A stretch of DNA of 64,000 bases from Ctenosaura bakeri (GCA_948474755.1 CAOLHI010001802.1:265947-329946); one strand, 5' to 3'. Counted from the first letter of the stretch, positions 10,690-23,179 are shown. Notes: a model not told the origin generated them from the sequence alone. Translations and numbers: made by a program.

Positions 10690-11935
10690 AAAAAATTTGT
10701 TCTTGATCATGCAGTGTGTTCCCTTGCTGGTTGTAGAGCATCTCCACTCTAGGATGATCAAATTTCCCTTTGGATCCTGTGGAAAACTTATCTTGCTCTA
10801 TCTTTTTTGTGGTCTTCTGTTTCTCTGCATTGCTTATTATAGCATTTCTCTTTGTCCCTGTGCACAAGTGATTGAACAGTTGCATTCAGAGTTTATTTGG
10901 TTTTGCTTCTCATCTGTCCTTAACTGCTTGAAGAGTTTCATCTGTCATCCAGTGAGGCTCTTCTTTCTGGCTGAGATACTGCCTTCTTGAATTCTTCCTT
11001 GACGATGTCCCTGGCTTCTGCCCAGATTTCTTCTGGCTCCCAGTGAATTAGGCTTAAGATTGCATATCTATGTTATCTTTAAATTTTTAACGGATGTTTT
11101 TCAAGGTGTATTTTGACAGGATGATTGATTTAATGTTATTCTTTAGGTTTACCTTAATTTTTGATTGAGTAGCTGATAGTCTGTGCCACAATCTGTTCCT
11201 GGTCTTGTTTTTGCAGAGAGAATGCAACCTCTCCATCTTTTGCGTCCCATTATGTAGTCTATCTGATTTTTATATTGGCCATCAGCTGATGTCCATATGT
11301 ACAGTTGCACATGCCTGAAGAATGAACTCCAGTGCAGAATCTTTCAGTTTCTTTCTCTTCCACCTCTGCAGTTACAGAATAAACTTGGATTATGGTTATA
11401 TTGCTGGGTTTCACTTCACTGCTTCTGCTACAACTCTCTTTACTATTAATGACACTTCGTTTTTTCTTAGCTTTCATTTCCTGAGTAAAATGCTGTGTAA
11501 CTATTTGACTCAAACTTCCTGCCCACTTCAGCTCACTCTTTCAAGTGTTGCAATGTTTATATAACGTGTAGCTTTCCATGATTCACCATCCTCACATTCC
11601 ATAGGATGTGTTGTGCAGCTTCCAGCTTTCCTTTTACTTCTGAGCAAATCAACAGCTGAACGCCCTTGTGACTTGATTCTAGTTGCATCATTAGGCACAA
11701 TACTACTCACACTTGCCTTCCGACCTTGGAGCCTTATCTTCTGGCACCATCTCTTGTTTCATTTTGGATTGCCTCATCATAGGGTTTTCAAGGTAGAAGG
11801 CTTCAAGAATGGTTTTCCTTCTGTCTTCTTCTGCACAATACTAACAGTCTCAGCTGTGGTGCCACTCTTGTTCTATCAGAGAGATCCTCCACCAGTGTCA
11901 CCTCCCACTAATGCTGCTGTCTAGCACTGTCTGGC
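10690..11935 (-). mobile_element. RTE-BovB LINE fragment (endonuclease part of the ORF)
   Basis: The minus strand encodes IIQVYSVTAEVEEKETERF and then a DYIMGRKRWRGCILSAKTRP-like run, both typical of the BovB endonuclease region. Several frameshifts and stops are present. Borders are approximate. Confidence 0.75.
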
Positions 11936-13845
11936 ATATTTAATTTGGTTGCTCAGCAAAAGGACTAACTGAGATGGGAGATCCTACGAGCAGCACTGCT
12001 GTCGTCAGCGTAGTCTCTTGCTTCATGGGAGAAGGTAATTCCACCACTGGGAAAGGTAATGCCATAGTGGAAATGCCCACTTACCTCAACCTTAAGTCCA
12101 TTAAGCTGACTGAGATTCATTTCTGAGTTGACACAGATAGGCCTGAGCTGTAATTTGTTGTTTCCCCCTCAATAAAGCAAGCCACAACAAACACCTTACA
12201 CCATGATTTGCACATTAAAAGCTGTATGTGGCTGAAGTCTCTGGATCTGATTGACTTACCTGACAGAAACTATGGATCTTTTTTTTAAAAATTTTTTTTT
12301 AGATCTATAGCCATTGGATTTAATGAACCAGTACAGATAAATCCGATTAAAAGTATTTCTTTTGGTTTCTCTAAGATAAAAGGCAACCAGAACAGCGATA
12401 AATATTTTGCTCCTACACATCAATCACCTGAAGATCATTATCATGTTTTGCCCTTATTCAGTCAAGGAGGAAATCTGCCAATGAAAGAGTAAAACTAGCA
12501 TTAGCGGCCAGCAATTTCCTGGTCCCTTGCTCTGAAACGAAACCTCTGGAGTTCAAGCACCATTAATATGCAAAGCCTTCATGGTTCTAGCACTTGGGAA
12601 AATTCTGTACAAAATGTTCATCACAGTGCTGACTACAAGCAATGGAATCACTCTTTATCTGTCTTTCATGGTAGCAATGTTACCTTCTTATGCCAAGCCA
12701 CAGAGTTGGCTGTGGTTGAGTTATATCTTCCTCCTCAGTAAGAGTTCCAGTCGTGCAAAGGACTTTTCAGACGAGCGACCTAAGTTTTGCTATTTCCCCG
12801 CAACAAGACAAAAAAGAAGTCTTCCTGGAAGCTAACTCGCACCAGCTTAGCAGTGAGAAATGCGTGGCATTCACTGTGGCTAGCATTCCTTTTCAGCAGC
12901 AGATCTGAAAGGGGCCTTAGTCTAAAACAGCAGTTCACCCTCTTTGCCAGCAACTATATCACAGAGTATATCAAGTATATACTTGATGATCATACTAATC
13001 CTGTAGTTTTTGTCAGCTTCCGAAGTTGGCATTCACATTTGTATAACTCCTTACAAAATATTTTCAGGGCCAGTGGATCAACTCCTATATTTTAATAGGT
13101 TCCTAGATTAAACCTGTAGATCAGAATTCAAAGGTGAAGGGCTACGCTACCACATCTTTCAGGCCAGAATCCTACTGTTAGTTCCTACAAGGGTAGACCT
13201 ATGGAAGCAATGGAATTTACTTAAATCTTAAATTGGTAAATCACCCTGATTCAATTGATCTACTCAAGTTGGAATTAAGAATAGCATTTAGGCTTCTGTC
13301 TACATATTTTGCAATTACCTCATCCTGACCTAGCCCTGAATTGTCCCTGTCAGTCCACATTGCAGGTGCCAATGGTGATCATAAAGCCACTGTTGCCTCT
13401 GCAGTCTATATGTCATGCGGCACTATCAGGTTACCCAAAACAAAATAGTATTACCTCAAGGCTTCCACTATGTTTACAAACCTCAAGGCAGCTGCTGAAC
13501 TTACAGCTTGTGGAGAGGCAGGGGGAAGGAAACATATTAAGTTGCTGCATAAGAGATGCCTAGTCTCCTGATGTAGGTTTAGGATATGAACCTCAGTGCT
13601 GAGTGGGAGATATAAAAGTTTTCTTTTGACCATTATAAAAAAAACGTGTACAGGAAGTGCAATGCATTTCTAACATATAAGGGCCAGAGCATCCCACTGA
13701 AGAGGGGTAGGGGATATTTTTGGCACTCTAGTTATACTGTTTGAATCCAGTCCATAAAAGATGTATTTGTTTCTTCGTTTCTTTCCTCCAGTCCTTTTGG
13801 ACTCCTCTAGATTCCTTTTCTTTGAATCTAGCAATTGTGATTACA
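11936..13845. other. No gene recognised
   Basis: Mixed-composition sequence with only chance ORFs and poly-T or poly-A runs near 12280-12300. No exon with convincing splice sites was found. Confidence 0.4.
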
Positions 13846-14039
13846 TTTTTAAAAAGATCTTCCTGTGATGTTTAAAATATGCATTTTCCAGAAACAGCTA
13901 CTTCCCCACCCCCCCATTTTTGGCATCTGTGACCTCTGAAGGGTCACAGAGGTAGAAAACTGGTCTTTGGAACTGCCAAAACTGCACTGTCCTATGTTAA
14001 GGGTTCTACGTTCCATCAGTGGGTCTGATGAGAGCCATA

Positions 14040-14200
14040 TAGGATTTATGATCCAACTACAGAGGAGGAAGACGAAGTAATTGAAAGATTCTGTGCTGGA
14101 GTCCAGGAGGAAATTGGTCACACACCAAAACAGTCCTTTTTAATCATAGGCTATTAGAATGCAAAAGTAGGAAACAGAGCAAAACAGAGCAACGGAGCTG
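14040..14200 (+). mobile_element. RTE-BovB fragment, plus orientation
   Basis: The run from atccaactacagaggagg through attctgtgctggagtcc to ctattagaatgcaaaag is the inverse of 14640-14760, so it is a piece of the same ORF region in opposite orientation. Confidence 0.7.
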
Positions 14201-14297
14201 GATTCAAGTCAGACGTAGAAAAGGTTACCTTTCCTAAGTATACAACAATATATTTGCATTTAGGCATTTCCCTTGTCCATATTGATCCTTTCTTTAA

Positions 14298-14425
14298 GGC
14301 TGAGACAATGTGACTTGCCCAAGGTCACCCACTGGGTTTCCATGGCTGAGGGGAACCCTGGTCAAACCTTAGTCTCCTAGTGTCGTAGTCCAACACTCAG
14401 ACTATTACAACAGGCTAGCTCTGTT
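14298..14425 (-). repeat. tRNA-SINE remnant
   Basis: Contains cttgcccaaggtcaccca, gggtttccatggctga and ccctggtcaaacctt, the reverse complement of the SINE body. The BovB-like end is missing. Confidence 0.65.
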
Positions 14426-14429
14426 CTCC

Positions 14430-15310
14430 ATCTTCTGCTTCCAATTATGTGGTCTATTTGATTTCTGAACTGGCCATTGCCGAGGTATACAGTGTCCTCT
14501 TAGTTTACTTGAAGAATGTATTTGTGATGAACTAACTGTTGACCACGCAAAATTCAAGCAGCTGCTCTCCTATTTCATTTCTTAATCCTAGGCCAAATTT
14601 CCCTCCTATTTTTGATTTTGCTCTATTTCCTACTTTTGCATTCTAATAGCCTATAACTTAGAAGGACTGTTTGGTGTGTGACCGGTTTCCTTCTGGACTC
14701 CAGCACAGAATCTTTCAATTTCTTCTTCTTCCTCTTCTGTAATTGGATCATAAACTTGGATTATGGTTATATTGATGTTTTTTCCCTGAAATCTTATTGA
14801 CATTATTCAGGCATAATTTGTATTTTGTCCTTTGTCTGCTTTTGCTAAAACTCCTCACTATTAATGAGACCCCATTTCTTCTTAGATTTTTATTTCCTGA
14901 ATAAAACACTGTGAGACTCAAAGTGTCTCATTCATGTCCACTGTAGCTTGCTCACCTCTAGTATTGCAATGTCTATATGTTCCATTTCTTATTTTACAAT
15001 GTCTAGCTTCCCCTGATTCATGCTTCTCACATTCCATGTTCCTATCATATGCGTGGTGCAGTTCTGACTTTCACTTCTGAGCACATCAACAGCTGAAGTC
15101 TTTTTGACTTGAGTCCAGTTGCATCATTAGCTATAGCACTACTCATACTTGTCCTCAGCACTTCCCCACTGGAGTGCCTTCCAATGTGGGAGTGTCATCT
15201 TCTGGTACTATCTTGTGTTTCATTTTGGATTGTCTTGCATTGTCAAAGTAAGACTGTGATGATGGCCATCCTACATGGGGTCTGTACATGGACTAACTCC
15301 AGAATGTATA
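14430..15310 (-). mobile_element. RTE-BovB LINE fragment
   Basis: Runs parallel to the 10.7-11.9-kb copy: matching blocks include the aaacttggattatggtta piece, the gcatcattag piece and the ttcattttggattg piece. ORF broken throughout. Confidence 0.75.
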
Positions 15311-15903
15311 ATCAGCTGCATAGCCCATGGGTCAGAGGATAAAACTATATTCATCCTGCTGAATCATTTTGCCCATGAAAGACCAAATTCAGTACCTGTA
15401 TCCATTGATACATGGAAGCCAGGTTTTATAAGCAGAGGAAAAGTTTCTAACTTTTAAATAACATTGTGCACATTGAAATATACGCAATTTGTACTTGAGT
15501 CTTTCCTTAAAGGGTGAATTGCTCCCAAAGGTATCCCAGTGAAAGCTTGTATTCATTTGATTATTAATTTGTCCTTGGGAAGGTTTTGAAAAAAGATACA
15601 GTTACTCCCTGACACTTCTCCCCCCATAACTACATTAAATTAATGCCGTTGAATTTGTACAAATAAGAGGCTCTATATTCGCATCCAAACAACACACAGT
15701 GCTTAGACAATCAAGTTGCACCTTTCCCTCTTTTTCTTATATCCATTTAAAGTCATCTAGGGTTGAAAAACTTTTGTGCTCTTGTCAATAAACAGCCCAA
15801 GGTGAGACTTAAAAGCTGAACCAAAAAAGTAGACCATATTCCCTTTGCTTTGTTCCACTCCAGGGCCTGATTTTCTTTGTATACAATGAAAAGCTTCACT
15901 TAC

Positions 15904-16000
15904 TTTCTTGGCAATTTCCTCTTTGAAAGAAGGCATGAAACAGCAGCTGCAATTTCAATCAGCAGCAAAGCTAATCCAATACTCAGTCCAGTCCAAGTAT
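15904..16000 (-). CDS. MALRD1: Exon encoding the transmembrane segment and start of the cytoplasmic tail
   Basis: A 97-nt exon with acceptor tctctgcag and donor gtaagt. After AT (completing GAT, Asp) it reads TWTGLSIGLALLLIEIAAAV and then SCLLSKRKLPRK. This is a hydrophobic stretch of about 22 residues followed by a cluster of basic residues, the pattern of a type I membrane anchor with the EGF outside the cell. One glutamate lies in the middle of the hydrophobic run, which is unusual. The exon ends with two bases (AA) of a codon, so at least one further coding exon must exist to the left. I could not find it with confidence in 1-15900. Confidence 0.8.
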
Positions 16001-16092
16001 CTGCAGAGACAAGCAGAGGAATGAGATAAATAAGCAAACAAACATTTCCACAAAATTGCCTGAAGTTATTTTATTGATTTCATTGGACCCAC

Positions 16093-16175
16093 CATTTTGT
16101 AAGGAACCAGAAGATGGACTCCAAGGAGTCTCAGCTTTCATGTGGCAACGGTTGCCCTTCCACTCTTTTCCACAT
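16093..16175 (-). CDS. MALRD1: Exon encoding the second half of the EGF-like module and juxtamembrane linker
   Basis: An 83-nt exon following a tttgtcatcag acceptor. It begins with A, completing CAA, and encodes CGKEWKGNRC, which supplies EGF cysteines 5 and 6 (C-x8-C), followed by HMKAETPWSPSSGSLQN. The preferred donor is gtgggt (just left of 16093). An in-phase alternative donor gttcct lies 18 nt upstream in the transcript and would shorten the linker by six codons, but it matches the donor consensus poorly. Only 92 nt separate it from the transmembrane exon, a very small intron beside the 36-kb one. The complete EGF spacing (C-x4-C-x5-C-x7-C-x-C-x8-C) across two exons is strong proof that both are real. 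Confidence 0.85.
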
Positions 16176-19040
16176 CTGATGACAAAGGAGAGGGAGGAAT
16201 GTTGAGATATGTGAGAAAATAATCTAAATACCTAAACAACAGCCCACAACATCTGCAGCATAATTAACAGGAGGAATATGGTCTAATTATTTCACAGAGA
16301 TAAGTAATCTAAATTGTGTCCACGTTAATGCAAATGTGTGCATAAAATTGGCTTGGAAGCATGAATAAATGTGTACATTTTAAGCGTCCAGAACAAATAG
16401 AAAAGCTGGAAAGCAGCATATTCTGTAGGTTCCTCCTAGCATCTGCTATTTTATGTACCTTTCTTACAATGTTTCATCTTCTGTTTAAAAGTAGATTACG
16501 AAAATTAGATACTGAATATTTAAATTAAAGAATTTGAAGGAAGCTTATACAAAAAGATTCCTCTGGGTGACACACACACAATTTTGTAATAATCTCTTCG
16601 CTATCCTAATGGATTAATATGAGCTGACAGATGTTATACAACTGGCCTGTGGCTGGTTTCAGAGCAAGAAGATGAGACCCTGGAAGAGATACAGACAAGG
16701 TTCTACCATCAGAGCAGATCCCACTATTGCCCCTTGATATGCTAGAGCAAAAGGGAACCAAGAGACAAATACAGCCAGCCAGTTTCCACTTCCCTGGAAG
16801 ATTTTACATATAGCCAGCTGGGAGACTAGTCAGGGTTCATAACATCCCCAGACTCCACATATGACTTGGCTGGTGCTCCTTCTGTAGTGAGAGCCCTGGA
16901 CTGTCTGTCAGGTTACAGCAACTCCACATTATTCCAGTATATGCTGGAGACAGCTGGGGAAAGAAATCCTCCTTCTTACAGAGCTTGTCCTGTTTCATGG
17001 CCCAGATGTGGGCTGGCCCTGATAGTAGACAAGCAAATACATAGTGCTAATCCTAAAGAAATGTTAGTACAGTCAAATCTAACATTGTTTATGCCAGCCA
17101 AATCTAAACGTCTTTGTACTCTTTGCATTCAGTGATTGGGTGGATGGGAGGTGGCAGCATTAAGCCACTGCTGGAATGGAGAGTGTGTCACCATGTTCTA
17201 AGATCCAGATAATTGTTCATGAGTTAATTAATTAATAATTAATGAGTTAATTCTCAATTAGAGAATTATGCTAATTCCCAAAAAGAGAGTCCCAGAGACA
17301 TACATCTTACAGGTAGCTTCAAAAATTTATTTTTTAAAAACTACAACTCCCAGCACCCTCCAGCCGGGAACAGGACAGTGTCCTCCACCATACTAAGTGC
17401 AGGAGATTAGCTGGTTTCAGGGTGGGCAACAAAGCCAGCCACCAGCAAATCTCATTGCCACTGGTCTCAAGAGGATATGAAAAACTGAGTAGGAGGGAGA
17501 TTCTGGAAGAACTGTTGGGGGCCTGCTGACATCCATGTCATCTGCCACTTGAAATGGCCCTCCGTCCTGCTTAATACTAGCATTAGCTCTGCTTACATAT
17601 TCTATCTTCTCCTGTGCCATAATTAGCACAGCTTGGCACCTTGATAGAGTGATTCTGTGAAACAAAGGCACTGCTGTGTATAGGAATGTAAGAATAGTCC
17701 CATTGGATTATACCAAATGTTATCTGGTCTAGCATTCTGTCTCTGTAGTGGCCAATCATATGCCTATGGGAGGTCTACAAATAGATCATGAACACAAAAG
17801 TACCCCCCTTCTCACATTCACCAATGACTAGTATTCAAAAGCACACTGAATAAGTAATATAAATAGGTAACATGCATATAAGCACTGGCATCAGATAGGA
17901 TGGATGGATGGACAGATGCCACGTCTTTGATAGTCTTATCTCTCCTACAATTGTTTAAGCCTTTGAAAGCTATCAGAGTTGGCTGAACATCATTATGTTT
18001 TGCAACAGCAAAATCTATGGCTGAAGTATGTACTGTGTAAAGATGTATATCCATTCTTCCATCGTGAACCTCCCACAACAGGCACACTTCAGTTCACAAA
18101 GCATCTAACAGTGAAGAACCTTTTTACAAAGGCTTTTAACAGCCAACCAGATCTCTACTTTTTGTTCTCCTCCATCTAGCCAGAAGCCCCTTTTTTTTAG
18201 TAGGATGATGAAGGAGGGCTGAAGAGACACAGAATTTCAGTGGTGGGTTGCAGCAGCATGTCTACAATTAAAAATGCAATAAACAAAGCTTAAGCCTGGA
18301 AAGAACAGGATTCTGTGCCAACCAATGCTACTGTAGCTGTGTTATCTACCGACAACATACAAGGTAAACAGCAACTGTTTCTAGTATCTCTTACTTAGAA
18401 TGCATGAACAGCAAAGCAGAGAAAAAAGGGGAGACCAGATAGGGGAAAGAGACTCATTGGCTTCTGTTTAAAAGGTGTAGGTCTATAAATCTGACCACCA
18501 AAATGGAAAGTGGAGACTGGGTGGGAAAAGTATGCATTTTGAAAAGAAGACACCAAGTTATCTTTTGGAGATTCAAAATGTTTGCAGAACAACATGACCT
18601 GGTTGTTTCATTTCACATGTATATTGTTAATTTTGAATAAAAAGTTTGCTGAAACTTGTTGAACTATCTCTTTCCTTCCCTGCCTCCCTCCCTCTCACCA
18701 TCCTTCTTTCCTTCTATTTATGGTGTAGGAACCTATCCCTATTCTTTCCATGTTATTTCTGCTTCTGGTACCCAATTTTCTGTTGGTAACTGAAGTACAC
18801 CTGTGTTTTGCTACATTACATGACACTTGATTTTAGTATTATGAGATAGGGACAAAAACATCTCCTTATCCATTTTTCCCCTACCATGCCTAATTCAGAC
18901 ATATCTATCATGCCTCTTATTTCAAATTAAAAAAGAAAAACTAACACTCCAACTCAGTTTTCACCTTGTTTATCCTGAACTGTCTGCCCTCCTTTGCCTT
19001 GGAATTACTACTTGAGGTTTCTGAGGCAGGAATGTGACAT
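16176..19040. other. Left part of the 36-kb EGF intron
   Basis: AT-rich intron sequence. A common dispersed repeat (isolated blocks near 17690-17810, ctggtctagcattctgt and gtggccaatcatatgcc) is present. Nothing else supported. Confidence 0.5.
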
Positions 19041-19044
19041 CTCT

Positions 19045-19566
19045 TAGGACATATCAAACCTTATCACAAACTATCTGAAAGATTGTGCCTCCCTATATGA
19101 GCCAGCCCAAGCTTTAATACCTGCAGGGGAGGGCTTTCTTTTGGGCCCACCACCCAAAAAGGCATGTTTGGTGAGGACACAGGAGCAAGACTTCACAGGG
19201 GCTGCTCCCAAATGGTAGGACTCCATTCCATGGGAGGTCCGATTGGCTCCGCTGCTGTCCTTCCCCTGGCAGACAAAGATCTTTTTATTTAGGCAGGCAT
19301 TTAGTTTTTAATTTGTTACAGCAGATATACCGTCTTATGGAGGTGTTGTGTTTCTAGCTTATCATGTTATAAATATGTATTTTAAACATGTTTTTTTGAA
19401 AACCTTTTAACGTGTGTTTAAGTAAAACTGTGGTTTAGTTCTCTTTTAGCTTTTACATTAATACTTTTTTTTAAAAAAGCATTTTTTAAAAAATAGTTGT
19501 GAGGTGACTTGGATCCTGTGCCAGGAGGAAGTGGGATATTAAATAAATACATAAATAAATAAATAC
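19045..19566 (+). repeat. LINE 3'-end repeat (L2-like?) ending in (TAAA)n
   Basis: Contains ggagggctttctttt, ggtgaggacacagg and gggatattaaataaata. The same series of blocks recurs at 24.2-24.97 and 28.2-28.6 kb. The family name is uncertain. Confidence 0.55.
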
Positions 19567-19675
19567 CAAGCCCAGGGATCACATCAACTGGGGTTATTGT
19601 TTGGAGAATTGTGTAGAATCTGTTAGAGAAGAAGCATTCCATTTCTGCAAGGCTCAGCGTACTTACAGTCAGCTC

Positions 19676-20126
19676 TCCACATTCGGCAGGGTTAGGGGTG
19701 CAGGATCCTCACAACAGCGGAAACATTGCAAATATCAAAATGTGTGTGTGTGTCTGCGGGAAGGGGGCTGAGGCTTGATGGGGAGAATAGGCACCCAGGG
19801 TCCAAATCAGGTCATGGAAAGGAGAGGAAAAGGGGGTAGGTTGGTATGGTAACCCTCTCTCACCCATCTCTTTTCTCAGATGTGGAGGGGCATCAAGAGA
19901 GGGTTTCTGGTGTTTTGTTCTCAGGCTGTCAGCCATTTCTAGCTGGCTGGGCAGTGGGTGGTAGAGGAGGAGGAGGAGGAGGACCAGAGGTGGTTTTTTA
20001 AAGGATTGCGTGGCCTGATCGGAGCTGCTGAGAGGAAAAAGAAGTGCCGGGGGGGGCAGGGGTTGAAGAAACTTGCAAATAATCAAATCCATGAGTGCTA
20101 ACCCCTCAAATGTGGAGGGTTGACTG
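19676..20126. mobile_element. Tigger/pogo-like MITE, 451 bp, flanked by TA
   Basis: Ends are CAGTCAGCTCTCCACATT and AATGTGGAGGGTTGACTG, flanked by TA at 19674-19675 and 20127-20128. The interior matches the element at 58.5-59.2 kb. ORFs inside are not transposase. Confidence 0.8.
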
Positions 20127-20128
20127 TA

Positions 20129-21350
20129 GAATCACAACACTGTAGAGTTTGAAGGGATCTAACAGTCATCTAATTACTTATGAGAAACTGGAAGATAAAG
20201 AGTTTTTTAAAATTAACTGTAACCAACTAGAGGGGAGTGTAACTAATTACTTTTAAAAGTAACTTTCCAAGATATGCATTTCTCTGTAGAAAAAAATCTA
20301 TCAGAAGGAAAAGTGTACAAACCTCAGCTCCTGTTATTGTTTTCTTTATCCTGCAAATCTGGAGATGAATTTCCAAAGGGAGACTTTCCCTATCTGTGGA
20401 AGCTCTCCAGATGATTTCAAATCCTGTTCTTCCAGGGTTCAAATCATGCAACATGGGTTGCATGGGCACAATGATAGGAAAGAAGGGAGGGGAGTGAGTG
20501 TGCTGCCCATTGTCACATATTTCAACTACGGACAGCTGGAATGCTACAAAAGAGCTCCCAGTTCTGTGCTAAATTATTTCAAAATTCTCTTTAGCAAGTA
20601 GTTACCTTCCTATACCATATGCAGATGGTGGTGTAATGCCAGAGTGGTTTTAGAAATTTTTTTTAATATGAAAGAAGATTCCATTGTCATGCATTTCTTC
20701 TGAGCAAAGAGAGAATTTACACACATGCAGAAAATGGAGATATACAGCTTAAAGATTAAGAAGGCAGGAAACAAAAAGTCACTGTTCTGGAAACTGGCAA
20801 GAGAAGCAAGGAAATGGGATCTCAGGGGACTGGGTGGAACAAAGATGAAATCAGGGAAAGAATTAGAGAGAAAGCTGGAGGGAGAGGAAAGATGCAAAGA
20901 GGGAAGGTATCAACAATGAGGAGAGGAGAAAACACTTGTGACTTTTTATTGTGATGGAAAAACAGCATGATTACTGTTGGGGTTAAGTGTCCCAGGCAAG
21001 CAGAAGATTTTCAGTTGTTATCCCTGGGTTTGCATAAAACAAAGCGGCAGTTGGATATACAAGCCATTGTAGAATAGATTCAGCTCTGCATTACATCACT
21101 GCTTGTTTTAGATAAAGAGCATGAGGCCCAGTTTAACCAAAGACACATGGGCTTTTGCTAAAGCTGGGTCTCATGAACTGCATTCCACCTTCATCACCAT
21201 AAATCTGGGACAGGGAGCAATAGGTTCTCTAGTTTGTCCACTGAAAATGACATTATGGATTGATCTGTTGAAGGTGGCTTCATTGAGCAACATGTGACCC
21301 TTCCGACATTGTTCAATTACAACTCACAGCAGCCTTAGATAGCATAGTAC
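20129..21350. other. No gene recognised
   Basis: Intron sequence. A purine-rich stretch (20720-20930) makes long chance ORFs on both strands. No repeat with clear ends seen. Confidence 0.4.
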
Positions 21351-21353
21351 TAG

Positions 21354-21785
21354 GGCCCTTTTCGCACAGCATTTGTCATGCGAAAGGGCCTCCAGAGCAT
21401 TGCGCAATTGCAAGAAGTGCTCCACATGACGTCCTCACAATCGCGCGATGCTGCTGGGGCCAGCAGACACCAATAGCGCAGTATATCATTTTTGGCTTTT
21501 GGCCAAAAATAATGCGTGATCATGCGTCGCTCTGGGGCCCCACACACACTTACCATCTGTGCAGAGCCTCTGGAGACCCAGCCCTCCCGCTTCCTCCCCA
21601 AGCGCAGCCTGGGAAAATACCCGGCTGTGCTGCAGAAAGAAGAGGTGGAACCCTCATGCTGCCTGCTGACCAGCAGGCAGCTGCTGCTGTGGAGGAGCAG
21701 CGGGGACGCAAATGCCTCACAGAAGAGGCTGCTTGCGTGACCCGTGCGCAACCATGCCGGAAGCAGATAGGCTGTGGAAGGGGCC
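21354..21785. mobile_element. Non-autonomous DNA element, GGCC-TIR family, 432-bp form
   Basis: Starts GGCCCTTTTCGCACAGC and ends gctgtggaaggggcc. Flanked by TAG at 21351-21353 and 21786-21788. The interior (tgcgcaattgc, gctccacatgacg, gctgggaaaatac) aligns with 9178-9597 and is rich in CpG. Confidence 0.88.
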
Positions 21786-21788
21786 TAG

Positions 21789-22345
21789 GATAAGAAGTCA
21801 TGGGAACTCTATTGTACCACTCTATTCTGCTTTGATTAGGCCTCATATGGAATACTGTGTCCAGTTCTGGGCACCACAATCCAAGGAGGATACTGACAAG
21901 CTCGAATGTGTCCAGATGAGAGTGACTAAGGTGGTGAAAGGCCTGGAAATTATGCCCGATGAGGAAAGGCTTAGGGAGCTGAGTATGTTTAGCCTGGAGA
22001 ATAGAAGGTTAAGAGGTGACATGATAGCCATGTTTAAATATGTGCAGGATACCATAAAGAGAATGGAGCAAGCTTTCCCTCTGCTGTTCCAGACACCAGG
22101 ACACATAACAATGGCTTTAAACTACAGGAAAAAAGATTCCACCTAAACATTAGGAACTTCCTGCTGGTAAGAGCAGTTTAACAGTGTGGTGGAGTCTCAG
22201 AGTGTGGAGGAGACTCTTTCCTTGGAGGTTTTTAAAGAGGCTGGATGGCCATCTGGCAGGAGTGTTTGATTGTGTATTCCTGCATGGCAGGGGGTTGGAC
22301 TAGATGGTCCTTGTGGTCTCTTCCAGCTTGATGATTCTAGGAGTT
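21789..22345 (+). mobile_element. CR1 LINE 3' end
   Basis: Encodes [41 protein letters not shown] and then the CR1 3' UTR (ggactagatggtccttgtgg). This is the end of CR1 ORF2. It is 5' truncated and carries frameshifts after about 22140. Confidence 0.88.
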
Positions 22346-23130
22346 GCATTCCAGCAACATTTGGAGTGCCACAGGTTGGCCAATGTAGTTCTATGCAGAT
22401 GCATATCAGAACTTGGAAGGACTGTGTTTCAAAGTAACATGTTACTTAGAACCAGGTACCTTTTTTGCAGTAATGACAACAGTTCCTTTCCCTCTGAGTA
22501 ATGATGTTCACAGACTTTTCTTCCTCCAGGAACAAATGTGGGCATTTTCACATTACTCATTCTACCACCATTCCAAGCTCCACAAACTGCCTTGTCTTTT
22601 CCTTTTTTTAGAATACAAGCCATGCAGGCACACACATGGCTTATACTACCAGTGTGCCAGGAAGGGCTGGTCAAGTGCTAATGACCTATTTTGCCCTGGG
22701 CTTTCTATATCATTATAGTGTGTAGATGGTGTACCACAGCCACCAATGATAATTTTAACAGCTAAGTTGGTGAGGAAAGTAGTGAGGACAGCAACCTGTT
22801 GTTCCCCCCCCCCAGCCCGACATTCCAAGTCCATTCTGTATCTTTTTGGTAACAAATTTTGTCTTTTTTGGTCTTTTATTCAGGAGAGTCATCTGTATCA
22901 AAAAACGAAGTCTGAACAACTGACTTCTTGAAAGAGAAACAAACAGCATTTCTGGGCCATCTACTGATATCTTTTACCATTCTTTTATCAAGTCATAAAT
23001 TCAGATAAGGCATTTATTTCTCTTGGGAAAAATCATGGTGACCCTCTCTCCAGCTACTATTGGAGAGTACATCTACAATATTATATATTCAGGGCGCAAA
23101 TGCTTCAATGCATTCAACTCTAGACATATG

Positions 23131-23179
23131 CAACAACAACAACAACAACAACTACTACTACTACTACTACTACTACTAC
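23131..23179. repeat. Compound (CAA)n(CTA)n microsatellite
   Basis: Seven CAA units pass directly into nine CTA/TAC units, giving poly-Q, poly-N and poly-Y chance ORFs. Confidence 0.95.

Noticed and set aside
19709..20092. 127-residue proline-rich minus-strand ORF
   Set aside because: Inside the Tigger/pogo-like MITE; no transposase motif.
21512..21879. Several overlapping ORFs of 74-133 residues on both strands
   Set aside because: Shadows of the GC-rich DNA element 21354-21785.
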